Of a DNA stretch of 37,049 bases, positions 24,713-32,497 are shown piece by piece. A program made the position numbers and the translations under genes. Positions within the stretch are counted from its first letter, which is position 1. Every line of letters starts with the position of its first letter. This DNA comes from Burkholderiaceae bacterium (lineage in GTDB: Bacteria > Pseudomonadota > Gammaproteobacteria > Burkholderiales > Burkholderiaceae_C): contig JAKOND010000234.1 in the NCBI GenBank assembly GCA_022702125.1, positions 1-37,049 on the forward strand, read 5' to 3'. Under the pieces are notes generated by a model. That model had not been told where the DNA came from. It did no database searches and was given only the letters and a program-made list of their open reading frames with translations.

Positions 24713-25777
24713 TCAGCGCGCGGCCTGGATCGCCTGGATCTCCACCAATGGCCCTGCGCCGTGCAGGCGCACCGGGAGCACCCGGGGCAGCGCCTGCCGG
24801 AAGTGGGCGGGCCGCAGCGGGTCGAAGGTGCCGGTCACCCGCATCGCGGCGACCGCCGGATCTCGCACCCGCAGGCCGGTGGCTCCGTAGCGCTCGAACT
24901 CGGCCAGCGCCTGCGCCAGCGGCACGTCGTCGAAGAAGATGCGGCCGTCGCGCCAGGGCGCGATGCCCGCCGGCGGCACCGCGGACACGGGCGAGAGGAG
25001 GCCGGCCGCATCGGCGCCCAGCTGCTGGCCCGCGCCCAGCTCGACAGCCGGCGCCGCGGACTCCGCGCCGCCCGAGACGCGCACGCGCCCCCGGTCCACC
25101 GCCACCCGGACGCCGCCCGCGCCCGGAACGCCCGCGGTGTGGCGCACCGAGAACCGGGTGCCCACCACGGTGACCTTCACCGCGCCGGCCAGCACGTCGA
25201 AGGGGCGGGCCGCGTCACCCTGCACCTGGAACAGCACCTGGCCTTCGGTCAGGCGCACTTCGCGGCGCTGCCGGTACAGCGTGACCGCGATGCGGGTGGC
25301 CGTGTCCAGCCGCAGGCGGCTGCCGTCGGGAAGCGCCAGGTCGAGCTGCTGGCCGCGGGCGCTGGCGAAGTCCTGCCGGAAGACCGGTTGCCGCTGCCAG
25401 CGGTCCCATGCCAGGTAGCCGCCGCCGGTCGCCGACAGGAGCCCGGCCGCCAGCCCCGCCGGCGGCACCAGCGAGGACAGCCGGGCCAGCCACCGCCGGC
25501 GGCCGGGCCGGGCTGGCGCCGCTGCCGCTGCGGCGGCCTGGTCCTTCGCCAGTTGCCGGCGCAGCCGGTCCACGGCGCTTTCGGGCAGGCCGTCGAGCCG
25601 CGCCCAGTCCCGCTGCCAGCGGGCGAACGCCGCCCGATGCGCCGGACTGGCCGCGAGCCAGGCCTGCAGCTCGGCCGGGACCGGTCCGCCGGCGCCGTGG
25701 TCCAGGCGCGCGAACCGGGCCAGCGCCTCGGCATCGAGGGCGTCCTGGGAGGAGCGGGCGGACGGGGTGTCGGTCAT
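24713..25777 (-). CDS. FecR-family anti-sigma/sigma regulator
   Basis: A 354-residue single-pass inner-membrane FecR protein. The N-terminal DUF4880-like cytoplasmic part (about residues 14-60: ALARFARLDHGAGG, LAASPAHRAAFARWQRDWAR) binds the ECF sigma factor. A hydrophobic segment near 98-118 (VPPAGLAAGLLSATGGGYLA) crosses the membrane. The periplasmic FecR domain carries LPDGSRLRLDTATRIAV, VRLTEGQVLFQV, and VTVVGTRFSVR. The C-terminal STN-like part, RIFFDDVPLAQALAEFERY, contacts the receptor. The ATG at 25777 is the first Met before the DUF4880 region; the longer frame is a read-through from an overlapping unrelated frame. It lies 79 bp after the sigma gene and 102 bp before the receptor. 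Confidence 0.93.
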   Translation of the reverse strand: MTDTPSARSSQDALDAEALARFARLDHGAGGPVPAELQAWLAASPAHRAAFARWQRDWARLDGLPESAVDRLRRQLAKDQAAAAAAAPARPGRRRWLARLSSLVPPAGLAAGLLSATGGGYLAWDRWQRQPVFRQDFASARGQQLDLALPDGSRLRLDTATRIAVTLYRQRREVRLTEGQVLFQVQGDAARPFDVLAGAVKVTVVGTRFSVRHTAGVPGAGGVRVAVDRGRVRVSGGAESAAPAVELGAGQQLGADAAGLLSPVSAVPPAGIAPWRDGRIFFDDVPLAQALAEFERYGATGLRVRDPAVAAMRVTGTFDPLRPAHFRQALPRVLPVRLHGAGPLVEIQAIQAAR

Positions 25778-25856
25778 GCGGATCGGGAAGGCTGCAAGGT
25801 GGTGGACGCGCGAGCCCGTGCCCGCCCCCACCTCCCCCGCGAAAGAAAAAGCCGGC

Positions 25857-26444
25857 TCATGCCCGGTCCGCCCCCGTGCCGCCGCTCGCGGGGGGCGCGA
25901 TGCCGTCCAGCCGGTCCTGGCAGGCGCGGCAGGCCCGCATGCCCTGCTGGATGTGCCGCTCCACCATCGACACGGAGATGGCCATCCGCCGCGCGACCTC
26001 GGCCTGCGACAGGCCGTCGAACTTGTGCAGGATGAAGGCCTCGCGGCACCGCAGCGGCAGCGCGCCGATGGTCTCCAGCATCGCGTCGACCGTCTGCGAC
26101 GACATGGCCGCGACCTCCGGCTGCCAGGCCGATGGCGCCGGGAGCGGATCGGCGGCCTCGTCCGCATCGGGCGCGTGGTGCCGGCCGCGCACTTCGCTGC
26201 GGCGGTGCCGGTCGATCACCAGGTTGCGCGCGGTGCGGTAGAGCAAGGCCCGTGGCTCCTCGATGGTCGGCCCCGACCGCTGCACCGCCAGGACCCGGGC
26301 GTAGCTTTCCTGGGTCAGGTCGGCCGCGGCATCGCGATCCTTGACGGCGCCCTGCAGGAACCTCAGGAGTTCACGGTAATAGCGGGCGACCACGGGGAGG
26401 AAGGGGAAGGAGGATGCGCGCGCCGCCCGGGGGAAACGGGGCAC
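25857..26444 (-). CDS. ECF RNA polymerase sigma factor, FecI-like
   Basis: A sigma-70 ECF factor of about 180-195 residues. Region 2 is YYRELLRFLQGAVKDRDAAADLTQESYARVLA, shown here as YYRELLRFLQ then DRDAAADLTQESYARVL, with RALLYRTARNLVIDRHRR (2.3-2.4). Region 4 is ETIGALPLRCREAFILHKFD and GLSQAEVARRMAISVSMVER, the -35-binding helix-turn-helix. The start is uncertain: ATG 26501, GTG 26444 and GTG 26393 are all in frame and none has a good ribosome site. The ATG at 26501 would place a Fur-like palindrome (26480-26494) inside the coding region, so a downstream GTG is preferred. It heads the sigma-FecR-receptor-PepSY-DUF3649 series. The sigma factor probably transcribes the receptor once FecR signals siderophore binding. 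Confidence 0.88.
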   Translation of the reverse strand: MPRFPRAARASSFPFLPVVARYYRELLRFLQGAVKDRDAAADLTQESYARVLAVQRSGPTIEEPRALLYRTARNLVIDRHRRSEVRGRHHAPDADEAADPLPAPSAWQPEVAAMSSQTVDAMLETIGALPLRCREAFILHKFDGLSQAEVARRMAISVSMVERHIQQGMRACRACQDRLDGIAPPASGGTGADRA

Positions 26445-26479
26445 GGCGGCGCGATGCGTGATGGGCGCCCGAGTATAAA

Positions 26480-26494
26480 TGAGATCCAATCTCA
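26480..26494 (-). promoter_or_regulatory. Fur-like palindrome before the ECF sigma gene
   Basis: TGAGATCCAATCTCA is an inverted repeat with perfect TGAGA/TCTCA arms in an AT-rich island (about 26472-26498). It resembles the TGAGAATNATTCTCA form of the Fur 7-1-7 site at 11 of 14 fixed positions, less strongly than the box at 13643. Its position 36 bp before the preferred sigma start fits iron repression of the whole set. Confidence 0.5.
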
Positions 26495-26541
26495 ATCGCA
26501 CCGCGCGCGGGACCGGCTGCGCGGGCCGGCCTCCCCCGGCG

Positions 26542-28116
26542 CTACCGCTCGCCCAGCGCGCTGCGGATCTGGCGCTCCTCCAGGTCCAGCTCGGCGATCA
26601 GCGCGTTGCGGCTCTCGGGGTCGAGGTCGTCCGCGCGGGCATCGAGCCGTTCGCGGGCGGTGGCGAGCGCCTCCAGGCGCAGCCGGTGCTGGCGGGCCAG
26701 GGCCTCGCGCGCGGCCGGGTCCGCCTCCTCGCGGCCGGCGCGTTCGGCGCGGGCCTCGAACTCGTCGATCAGCTCCACCGCGGCCTCCTGGTGCCCGCCG
26801 TGCGTGTCGTCCCGCGCATGGGCGCGCACCGTGTCGCGGGCGGCGCGCTCGATGTCGGCGCGCGCCTCGGCCAGCTCCTGGGTGGGGCGATCCTCCGGCG
26901 CCTCGGCCACGCCGAGACGGTCGATCGCCCAGCGCAGCGTGGTGCCCTGCAGCACCAGGGTCGCGAGGATGGCGCAGAAGGCCAGGAACACGATCAGGTC
27001 GCGCCCGGGAAACGGCTCCGGCAGCGCCAGCGCCGCCGCCAGGCTGACCACGCCGCGCATGCCGGCCCAGGACATGACGGCCGAATGGCTCCAGGGCGCC
27101 CGCTCGCGCAGCGCCTCCGGGCCGCGGTCGCGCAGCCGGCGCAGCCCCGAGGTGCCGAAGATCCAGACGAAGCGGCTCGCGATCAGCGTGGCCGACACGC
27201 ATCCGCCCAGGACCAGCAGGTGCGTGGCGCTGTACTGGTCCAGCCGGCCGAAGATGCCGCGCAGCTGCAGGCCGATCAGGATGAAGACCAGGCTGGTCAG
27301 CAGGAACTCCACGAAGGCCCAGACGGCGGCCGATTCCAGCCGCGTCTGCGCGGTGAATGCCGCGCGCTGCTGCCGGCCGAGGACCAGCCCGCAGGCCACC
27401 GTCGCCAGCACGCCCGACACGTGCAGCGCCTCGGCCGCGAAGTAGGCCGCGAAGCTCGCCAGCAGGCCGATGGTGATGTCGAGCAGCGTGTCCTCGACCC
27501 GGGCGAAGATCCACATCGCGACCCGGCCGGTGAGCCAGCCGGCCAGCGCGCCGCCCGCGGCCGCGCCGAAGAACTGCAGCAGCCCGCTGCCGTAGCTGAC
27601 CGCGCCGACGGTGGCCGCGCCGACCGCGAAGCGGTAGAGGACCAGCGAGGAGGCGTCGTTGATCAGGCTCTCGCCCTCCAGCACGGTGACGATGCGCCGG
27701 GGCAGCGAGACCTTCTGCAGCACCGCGCTGGCGGCCACCGCGTCCGGCGGCGCCACGATGGCGCCGAGCGCGATGGCGGCCCACCACGGCAGGTCGGTCG
27801 CGATCCCGTGGGCCACCACCGCCACCGCCGCCGCGGTGAAGAACACCGCGCCCACCGCCAATAGCAGGATCGGGCGGATGTTGGTCCGGAAATCGGTCCA
27901 GTCGGTGCGGTAGGCGCTGAGCTGCAGCAACGGCGGCAGGAAGAGCGCCAGCGCCAGGTCGGGCGCCAGCGTGACGTCGGGCATGCCCGGCACCACCGCC
28001 AGCAGCATGCCGCCGAGCACCAGCGTGACCGCCATCGGGATGCGCAGCTTCTGCGCCAGCACCGCCAGCGGCACGCAGGCGGCGAGCAGCGCCAGGAGGA
28101 TTTCGAAGGTATGCAC
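26542..28116 (-). CDS. CPA1-family Na+/H+ antiporter
   Basis: A 524-residue secondary transporter exchanging cytoplasmic Na+ (or K+) for protons at the inner membrane. About 12 hydrophobic segments span residues 5-395. The ion-binding motifs are ALGAIVAPPDAVAAS (about residues 121-135) and LEGESLINDASSLVLYR (near 147-163, with the Asn-Asp pair). AVMSWAGMRGVVSLAAALAL (near 335) is also typical. The C-terminal ~120 residues are charged, Ala/Arg/Glu-rich and probably form a cytoplasmic coiled coil (LAEARADIERAARDTV, RLEALATARERLDARADDLD). It matches bacterial NhaP/YjcE-like proteins of about 520-550 residues. It is upstream of, and in the same direction as, the sigma gene, but with a 97-bp gap, so probably independent. 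Confidence 0.92.
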   Translation of the reverse strand: MHTFEILLALLAACVPLAVLAQKLRIPMAVTLVLGGMLLAVVPGMPDVTLAPDLALALFLPPLLQLSAYRTDWTDFRTNIRPILLLAVGAVFFTAAAVAVVAHGIATDLPWWAAIALGAIVAPPDAVAASAVLQKVSLPRRIVTVLEGESLINDASSLVLYRFAVGAATVGAVSYGSGLLQFFGAAAGGALAGWLTGRVAMWIFARVEDTLLDITIGLLASFAAYFAAEALHVSGVLATVACGLVLGRQQRAAFTAQTRLESAAVWAFVEFLLTSLVFILIGLQLRGIFGRLDQYSATHLLVLGGCVSATLIASRFVWIFGTSGLRRLRDRGPEALRERAPWSHSAVMSWAGMRGVVSLAAALALPEPFPGRDLIVFLAFCAILATLVLQGTTLRWAIDRLGVAEAPEDRPTQELAEARADIERAARDTVRAHARDDTHGGHQEAAVELIDEFEARAERAGREEADPAAREALARQHRLRLEALATARERLDARADDLDPESRNALIAELDLEERQIRSALGER

Positions 28117-28167
28117 GGATCGGTTCCTTCGAAACGCCGGTGGAGCCGGAGGACCGGCGGGGGCGGA

Positions 28168-28449
28168 TCAGCGGGCGGGAGCCGGCTGCGGCGCCTGCGC
28201 GGCCGGCGGGGCGCTGTCGCGCTGCGCGGCGGCGGCCTGCGCGTCCTTCTTGTTGGCGTTGTGCCGGCCGACGACGCAGCCCACGGCCGCGCCCGCCACG
28301 CCGTGGCCGCCCAGCACATGGCCGCCGACGCCGCCGACGGCCGCGCCCTTGATGCAGCCCTTGGCGGAGGCGGTGGCGGGCAGGACGGCCAGCGTGCAGG
28401 CCAGTGGCAGGGCGGCCAGGCCGAGGAGGAATCTGGAGGAGGCGGACAT
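28168..28449 (-). CDS. Glycine-zipper exported protein
   Basis: A 93-residue protein. A signal peptide (FLLGLAALPLACTLAVLPATASA) is followed by a glycine-zipper segment, GCIKGAAVGGVGGHVLGG and HGVAGAAVGCVVGRH (about residues 31-63), then a hydrophilic Ala/Pro/Gln tail. Such 2TM glycine zippers insert in or bridge the outer or inner membrane; no lipobox is apparent, so it is not clearly a lipoprotein. The two cysteines flank the zipper. The specific role is unknown. It is 51 bp before the antiporter gene on the same strand and may be cotranscribed with it. Confidence 0.75.
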   Translation of the reverse strand: MSASSRFLLGLAALPLACTLAVLPATASAKGCIKGAAVGGVGGHVLGGHGVAGAAVGCVVGRHNANKKDAQAAAAQRDSAPPAAQAPQPAPAR

Positions 28450-28546
28450 GGTGGTTTTCAGGAGTTGTAAGGATTTCAGGCTACTCCCGCGCCGCCATCG
28501 GCCGCGTCAGCCGAAGCCGCGTCCCGCGACCGGGCCGCAACCCGGC

Positions 28547-29365
28547 TCAGGCCAGCGTCAGCGCCACCGGCGGCAGCCCCGCGATGCGGCCGGTGGCGGT
28601 GCCCGGCCCCGGCGGCAGGTACAGGCCGGTGTAGGAGCCGGCGGTGACCAGCGTGCCGGCGGCGAACGGCAGGCCGCGCGCCAGGCAGTGGTTGACCAGC
28701 CAGGGCAGCAGCCGGCGCGGGTCGCCCGCCGGATTGCCCCCGGGCGCGGCGACCGCGTCCGCGCCGTCGAAACCGAAGGCGATGGAGGCCGGCGCGGCGA
28801 AGGGGTAGTCCGGGTCGTAGGCCGCCGGCGCGCCCACGGCCAGCGCGCCGTGGCTCAGCAGGTCGGCCAGCGCCGCCCGGGGCGCATGGGCCTTCGGGCC
28901 GCCGGGCAGGCGGCTGGCGACGACCTCGATGGTGGCGCAGACCGACTCCACCCCGGCCATCACCTCGTCCGCCGTCCAGGCGCGGCCGAGGGGCGCGAAG
29001 CCGCGCCCGAAGCGGAAGGCGATCTCCAGCTCCAGCCCCAGCAGCGCGCCGGTGCCGTCGCGCGCCACCGTCGCCGGCGAGGGCAGCACGCCCGCGGCGG
29101 GCAGCGGCGCGGCCTGGATCGGCCCGTCGCCCTTGGCGCCGACCTTCCAGCCGGCGATGCCGCCGCCGCCCAGGCGCAGCGTCTCGGCCTGCACCGCCCA
29201 GGCGGCCGCGTCGTCGGGCGGCAGCAGCGCCGCGTCCCGCGCGGGCAGGACGCCGCCGGTGCGCCGCAGCGCCGCCAGCCGGCCCGCCAGATCGGCCGCG
29301 GGACCGGCGGCGGGCGCGGACGCGGCGCCGTCCGTGGATGCGGGGGAGGAAGACGAGGCGGTCAT
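28547..29365 (-). CDS. 2-keto-4-pentenoate hydratase-like protein (FAH superfamily)
   Basis: A 272-residue protein of the MhpD/fumarylacetoacetate-hydrolase-like superfamily, which adds water to 2-hydroxypenta-2,4-dienoate in meta-cleavage pathways or decarboxylates related keto acids with a divalent metal. GIAGWKVGAKG (about residues 68-78), GLELEIAFRFGRGFAPLGR (metal-ligand Glu pair near 113-115) and ATIEVVASRLPGGPK (third acidic ligand) are present. The tail reads NHCLARGLPFAAGTLVTAGS, TGLYLPPGPGT, as in MhpD. The first ~25 residues are Ala/Ser-rich and may be untranslated or disordered. It lies 132 bp after a LysR-type gene on the same strand. No ring-cleavage dioxygenase is nearby, so its pathway is not evident. 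Confidence 0.85.
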   Translation of the reverse strand: MTASSSSPASTDGAASAPAAGPAADLAGRLAALRRTGGVLPARDAALLPPDDAAAWAVQAETLRLGGGGIAGWKVGAKGDGPIQAAPLPAAGVLPSPATVARDGTGALLGLELEIAFRFGRGFAPLGRAWTADEVMAGVESVCATIEVVASRLPGGPKAHAPRAALADLLSHGALAVGAPAAYDPDYPFAAPASIAFGFDGADAVAAPGGNPAGDPRRLLPWLVNHCLARGLPFAAGTLVTAGSYTGLYLPPGPGTATGRIAGLPPVALTLA

Positions 29366-29497
29366 GGCGGTTCCAGTCGGAGGAGGAAAGGGGGAGGGAC
29401 AACCCGGCGGGGCCTGGCGGGGGCGTCCGGCATGGTACGCCGGGCCGCGCCGCCGGCGCTATCTTTTCAGGAGCTGCCAGCCCAGGCGACATGAAGG

Positions 29498-30439
29498 CTA
29501 CGACGGCTTTTCATTGTCGATGACCGGCTCCATCGACTCCGGCAGCCGCTCCCGCAGGAAGGCCAGGAAGCCGCGCACGCCCTCGGGCAGGGTGCGGCCG
29601 GTGAGCGTCTGCAGCTCGACGGTGCGGCCGTCCATGCCCTGCGCCCGGATCGGGATGCCGCGCAGCTCGCCGCGCCGGATCCGGTGGCGCACCGTGATCT
29701 CCCCGGCGATCGACACCGCGCCCGCATGCAGCACGAAGTGGCCCAGCGCCTCGAAGCTGCCGCTGGTGAACACCGGCTCGAACACCAGCCCCTCGTGGCT
29801 GCAGCCGATGTCGAACAGCTGGCGCACCGTGCTGTCGCGGTCGGGCAGCGCCACCGGGTAGGGATGCAGCTGCGCCAGCGTCACCCGGTGCCGGCCCGCC
29901 AGCGGATGGTCGGGCCGCACCACCGCCAGCACCGGCGTGGACTGGCGGTGCGCCACATGGATGCCCCGCTCGGCCGCGCGGCTGTAGGTCAGGCCGATGT
30001 CGGCGTCGCCGCGCAGCACCGCGGCGGTGACCTCCGCCGGGCCGGCCACCTGCAGGTGGAACTGGATGCCCGGGAAGCGGCGCTGGAACTCGGCCGCCGT
30101 GCGCGGCAGGAACTCGATCGCGAAGCCCGAGGTGCTGGCCAGCCGCACCCGGCCCCGGCGCAGGCCCTTGAGCGCCTCGATGTCCGACACCACCCGGTCG
30201 GCCTCCAGCGCGCCGCGCCGCGCATGCACCGCCAGCAGTTCGCCGGCGGCGCTGGGCACCATGCCGCGCGGCCGGCGCTCGAACAGCGCCACCTCCAGCA
30301 CCGATTCCAGCCCCGCGATCTGCCGGCTGACCGCCGAGCCCGAGACGCACAGGCGCACCGCCGCCTCGCTGATCGAGCCGCAGCGCACCACTTCGAGGAA
30401 ATAGCGCAGGGCGGTGTCCTGCAGATGGGCGGATTGCAT
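29498..30439 (-). CDS. LysR-family transcriptional regulator, divergent from the amidase
   Basis: A 313-residue LysR-type regulator of normal length. The N-terminal winged helix is ALRYFLEVVRCGSISEAAVR with LCVSGSAVSRQIAGLESVLE (about residues 9-49). The effector domain starts with RRGRVRLASTSGFAIEFLPR and has RGDADIGLTYSRAAERGI, HPLAGRHRVTLAQL and AGAVSIAGEITVRH. ATG 30439 gives the standard LysR N-terminus with few extra residues. It is divergent from the amidase across 150 bp and upstream of the FAH-family hydratase on the same strand, so it may regulate one or both. The conserved effector region resembles regulators of small organic acids or amides, but the ligand is unknown. Confidence 0.92.
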   Translation of the reverse strand: MQSAHLQDTALRYFLEVVRCGSISEAAVRLCVSGSAVSRQIAGLESVLEVALFERRPRGMVPSAAGELLAVHARRGALEADRVVSDIEALKGLRRGRVRLASTSGFAIEFLPRTAAEFQRRFPGIQFHLQVAGPAEVTAAVLRGDADIGLTYSRAAERGIHVAHRQSTPVLAVVRPDHPLAGRHRVTLAQLHPYPVALPDRDSTVRQLFDIGCSHEGLVFEPVFTSGSFEALGHFVLHAGAVSIAGEITVRHRIRRGELRGIPIRAQGMDGRTVELQTLTGRTLPEGVRGFLAFLRERLPESMEPVIDNEKPS

Positions 30440-30502
30440 GGGTTCGGTCCTCGGCGGGGCGGCGCGGCGCGGTCCGCCGCCCTGCGGAAAACGCAACGAC
30501 CG

Positions 30503-30528
30503 CTTGCGAAAATTGTGATTGCCGCAAG
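30503..30528. promoter_or_regulatory. Inverted repeat in the LysR/amidase divergent promoter
   Basis: CTTGCG (30503-30508) and CGCAAG (30523-30528) are exact complements with a 14-bp AT-rich spacer. The spacing fits the LysR T-N11-A type of dyad. It is 64 bp from the LysR start and 61 bp from the amidase start. LysR binding is inferred. Confidence 0.45.
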
Positions 30529-30589
30529 GCACGACGGTTTCTACCATGGCCGTTCCGATCCCGCCGCGCCCGCACCCGCCGAGTCCCCC

Positions 30590-32098
30590 ATGACCGCCTC
30601 CCCCGCCCCCTCCGTCCCGCCCGCCACCGCCGCCGCCGGCCTCCCCGCGGGCGCCGCGGCCTCCGGCGGCATCGTCGAACTCGACGCGGTCGCCCTGTCG
30701 CGGGCCATCCGGCGGCGCGACCTGTCGTGCGTCGAGGTGCTCGACGCCTTCCTGGCGCAGACCGACCGCCTCAACCCGCGGGTCAACGCCATCGTCGCGC
30801 TGCAGGACCGCGACGGCCTGCGCGCCCGGGCCGCCGCGCTCGACGGCGAACTGGCGGCCGGCCGGTGGCGCGGCCCGCTGCACGGCTTCCCGCAGGCGCC
30901 CAAGGACATCATGCCGGTGGCCGGCATGGTCACCACCAAGGGCTCGCCGATCTTCGCGGGCCAGGTATCGGCCGCCGACGCGGTGGTGTTCGAGCGCATG
31001 CGCAGCGGCGGCGCGGTCTTCGTCGGCCGCACCAACACGCCCGAGTTCGGCCTGGGCGGCCACACCTACAACCCCGTCTACGGCACCACCGGCAACGCCT
31101 TCGACCCGTCGCGCACCGCCGGCGGCAGCAGCGGCGGCGCGGGCAGCGCGCTGGCGCTGCGCATGCTGCCGGTGGCCGACGGCTCGGACATGATGGGCTC
31201 GCTGCGCACGCCCGCGGCCTTCAACAACGTCTACGGCCTGCGCACCTCCTTCGGCTGCGTGCCGCACGGCCCGACCGAGGAGGTCTTCTTCCAGCAGTTC
31301 AGCGTCGCCGGCCCGATGGCGCGCAACATCCCCGACCTGGCCCTGCTGCTGTCGGTGCAGGCCGGCTTCGACGCCCGGCTGCCGCTCTCGCGCCGGCAGG
31401 ACGACCCGGCACGCTTCCTGGCGCCGCTGGAGCGCGATTTCCGCGGCGCGCGCATCGGCTGGCTGGGCGACCTGGGCGGCCACCTCGCGACCGAGCCCGG
31501 CGTGCTCGACGTCTGCGCCGGCGCGCTGCGGCATTTCGAGGCGCTCGGCTGCGCGGTGGAGGCGGCGCGGCCGGACTTCGACGCGGAACGCGCCTGGCGC
31601 GCCTGGATCGACCTGCGCAGCTTCACCGTCGCCGGCGGCAACGCCGCGCTCTACCACGACCCGGCGAAGCGGGCGCTGCTCAAGCCCGAGGCGGTCTGGG
31701 AGATCGAGCGCGGCCTGCGCCTGTCCGGTGCGGACGTCTACCGCGCCGCCGCCGACCGCAGCGCCTGGTACCAGGCGCTGCGCGGCCTGTTCGCGACCTA
31801 CGACTTCCTGGTGCTGCCGGCCGCGCAGGTCTTCCCCTTCGACGCGCGCCTGGACTGGCCGCACGCGGTCGGCGGCCGCACGATGGACACCTACCACCGC
31901 TGGATGGAGACCGTGGTGCCCGCCACCCTGGCCGGCCTGCCCGCGCTCGCCGCGCCGGCGGGCTTCGGACCCGGCGGCCTGCCGATGGGCATCCAGATCC
32001 TCGGCCCGGCGCAGTCCGACTGGGAGCTGCTGCGGATCGGCCACGCCTACGACCAGGCGAGCGGCCATGCGCGGGTGCGCAGCCCGCTGCTGGGATAG
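30590..32098 (+). CDS. Amidase signature family hydrolase
   Basis: A 502-residue amidase-signature enzyme that hydrolyses a carboxamide or related C-N bond. The Ser-cisSer-Lys triad is visible: Lys in PQAPKDIM (about residue 105), cis-Ser in TAGGSSGGAGSALA (about 180-186), and nucleophile Ser in DGSDMMGSLRTPA (near 204). The family usually has Gly where the first residue before the final Gly-Ser is Met here (MMGS), a mild departure. It is slightly shorter at the N-terminus than GatA, and no GatB/GatC is nearby, so it is a metabolic amidase. The ATG at 30590 has no obvious ribosome site. It is divergent from a LysR gene and followed, after 399 bp, by a TctC-type receptor. The substrate is unknown. 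Confidence 0.92.
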   Translation: MTASPAPSVPPATAAAGLPAGAAASGGIVELDAVALSRAIRRRDLSCVEVLDAFLAQTDRLNPRVNAIVALQDRDGLRARAAALDGELAAGRWRGPLHGFPQAPKDIMPVAGMVTTKGSPIFAGQVSAADAVVFERMRSGGAVFVGRTNTPEFGLGGHTYNPVYGTTGNAFDPSRTAGGSSGGAGSALALRMLPVADGSDMMGSLRTPAAFNNVYGLRTSFGCVPHGPTEEVFFQQFSVAGPMARNIPDLALLLSVQAGFDARLPLSRRQDDPARFLAPLERDFRGARIGWLGDLGGHLATEPGVLDVCAGALRHFEALGCAVEAARPDFDAERAWRAWIDLRSFTVAGGNAALYHDPAKRALLKPEAVWEIERGLRLSGADVYRAAADRSAWYQALRGLFATYDFLVLPAAQVFPFDARLDWPHAVGGRTMDTYHRWMETVVPATLAGLPALAAPAGFGPGGLPMGIQILGPAQSDWELLRIGHAYDQASGHARVRSPLLG

Positions 32099-32114
32099 GG
32101 CCGGGGCGGCTTCC

Positions 32115-32160
32115 GAGGATTATCCGGAACGTTTTCCAGAACGCTCTCCGGATAATCCTC
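32115..32160 (+). repeat. 14-bp perfect inverted repeat after the amidase gene
   Basis: GAGGATTATCCGGA (32115-32128) and TCCGGATAATCCTC (32147-32160) are perfect complements around an 18-base loop, starting 16 bp past the amidase stop. No T-run follows, so it is either a rho-independent-like 3' hairpin protecting the mRNA or an operator. The arms are not GC-biased. Confidence 0.6.
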
Positions 32161-32261
32161 CGCGGTTTCCATCCGGCCGGATCGAATCCCGAAACATAAT
32201 CCATCGCGCATGCGAATGCCCGATGGATGCACCGCCTTCCGGATTCAAAAAAACTTCTTCC

Positions 32262-32288
32262 ATGGATTTTCTTTTCGGAAAAATCCAT
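32262..32288. repeat. 9-bp inverted repeat in AT-rich leader
   Basis: ATGGATTTT (32262-32270) and AAAATCCAT (32280-32288) pair perfectly around a 9-base loop. It lies about 210 bp before the TctC receptor start within the AT-rich island. Its role could be a promoter-proximal operator or a leader hairpin. Confidence 0.5.
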
Positions 32289-32497
32289 TCCTCCGCAACG
32301 ACTTGCGCGCATCGCGAAAACCCCGATACCCGGCCCCTCCGGATATGGCACCATGGGTTCGAAAGCGGATTACCTTGGTCCGGATATTGCTCATGATTCC
32401 GGCCCGGCAATATGCCCCGGAATCGACGCACGAAATCGTGCACCGCTCCGAAGACATAACGCCTTCCGATTTCCACCCTTCGACTGGAGCCCTCCCC

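Larger units (their letters stand above)
32099..32497. other. AT-richer gene-free region with stacked inverted repeats
   Basis: This 399-bp gap between the amidase and the TctC receptor holds no convincing gene: open frames here have atypical codon use and no family match. It is markedly less GC-rich than its surroundings; in 32221-32290 only 29 of 70 bases are G or C. Four inverted repeats were seen: 32115-32160 (14-bp arms), 32171-32182 (ATCCGGCCGGAT), 32200-32227 (7-bp arms TCCATCG/CGATGGA) and 32262-32288 (9-bp arms). It probably contains the amidase 3' end signal and the receptor's promoter and leader. Confidence 0.55.

Noticed and set aside
22301-26035. Plus-strand open frame of 1244 codons opposite the siderophore receptor and FecR genes
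   Set aside because: It is the antisense shadow of genes with clear homology on the minus strand. The translation is a repetitive Ala/Gly/Arg/Val/His composition with no domain, typical of GC-rich third-position bias.
32210-32497. N-terminal extension of the TctC receptor, or a separate small ORF in the AT-rich gap
   Set aside because: The sequence is rich in Lys, Phe and Ile unlike any neighbour, has no ribosome site, and would place a clear signal peptide internally.
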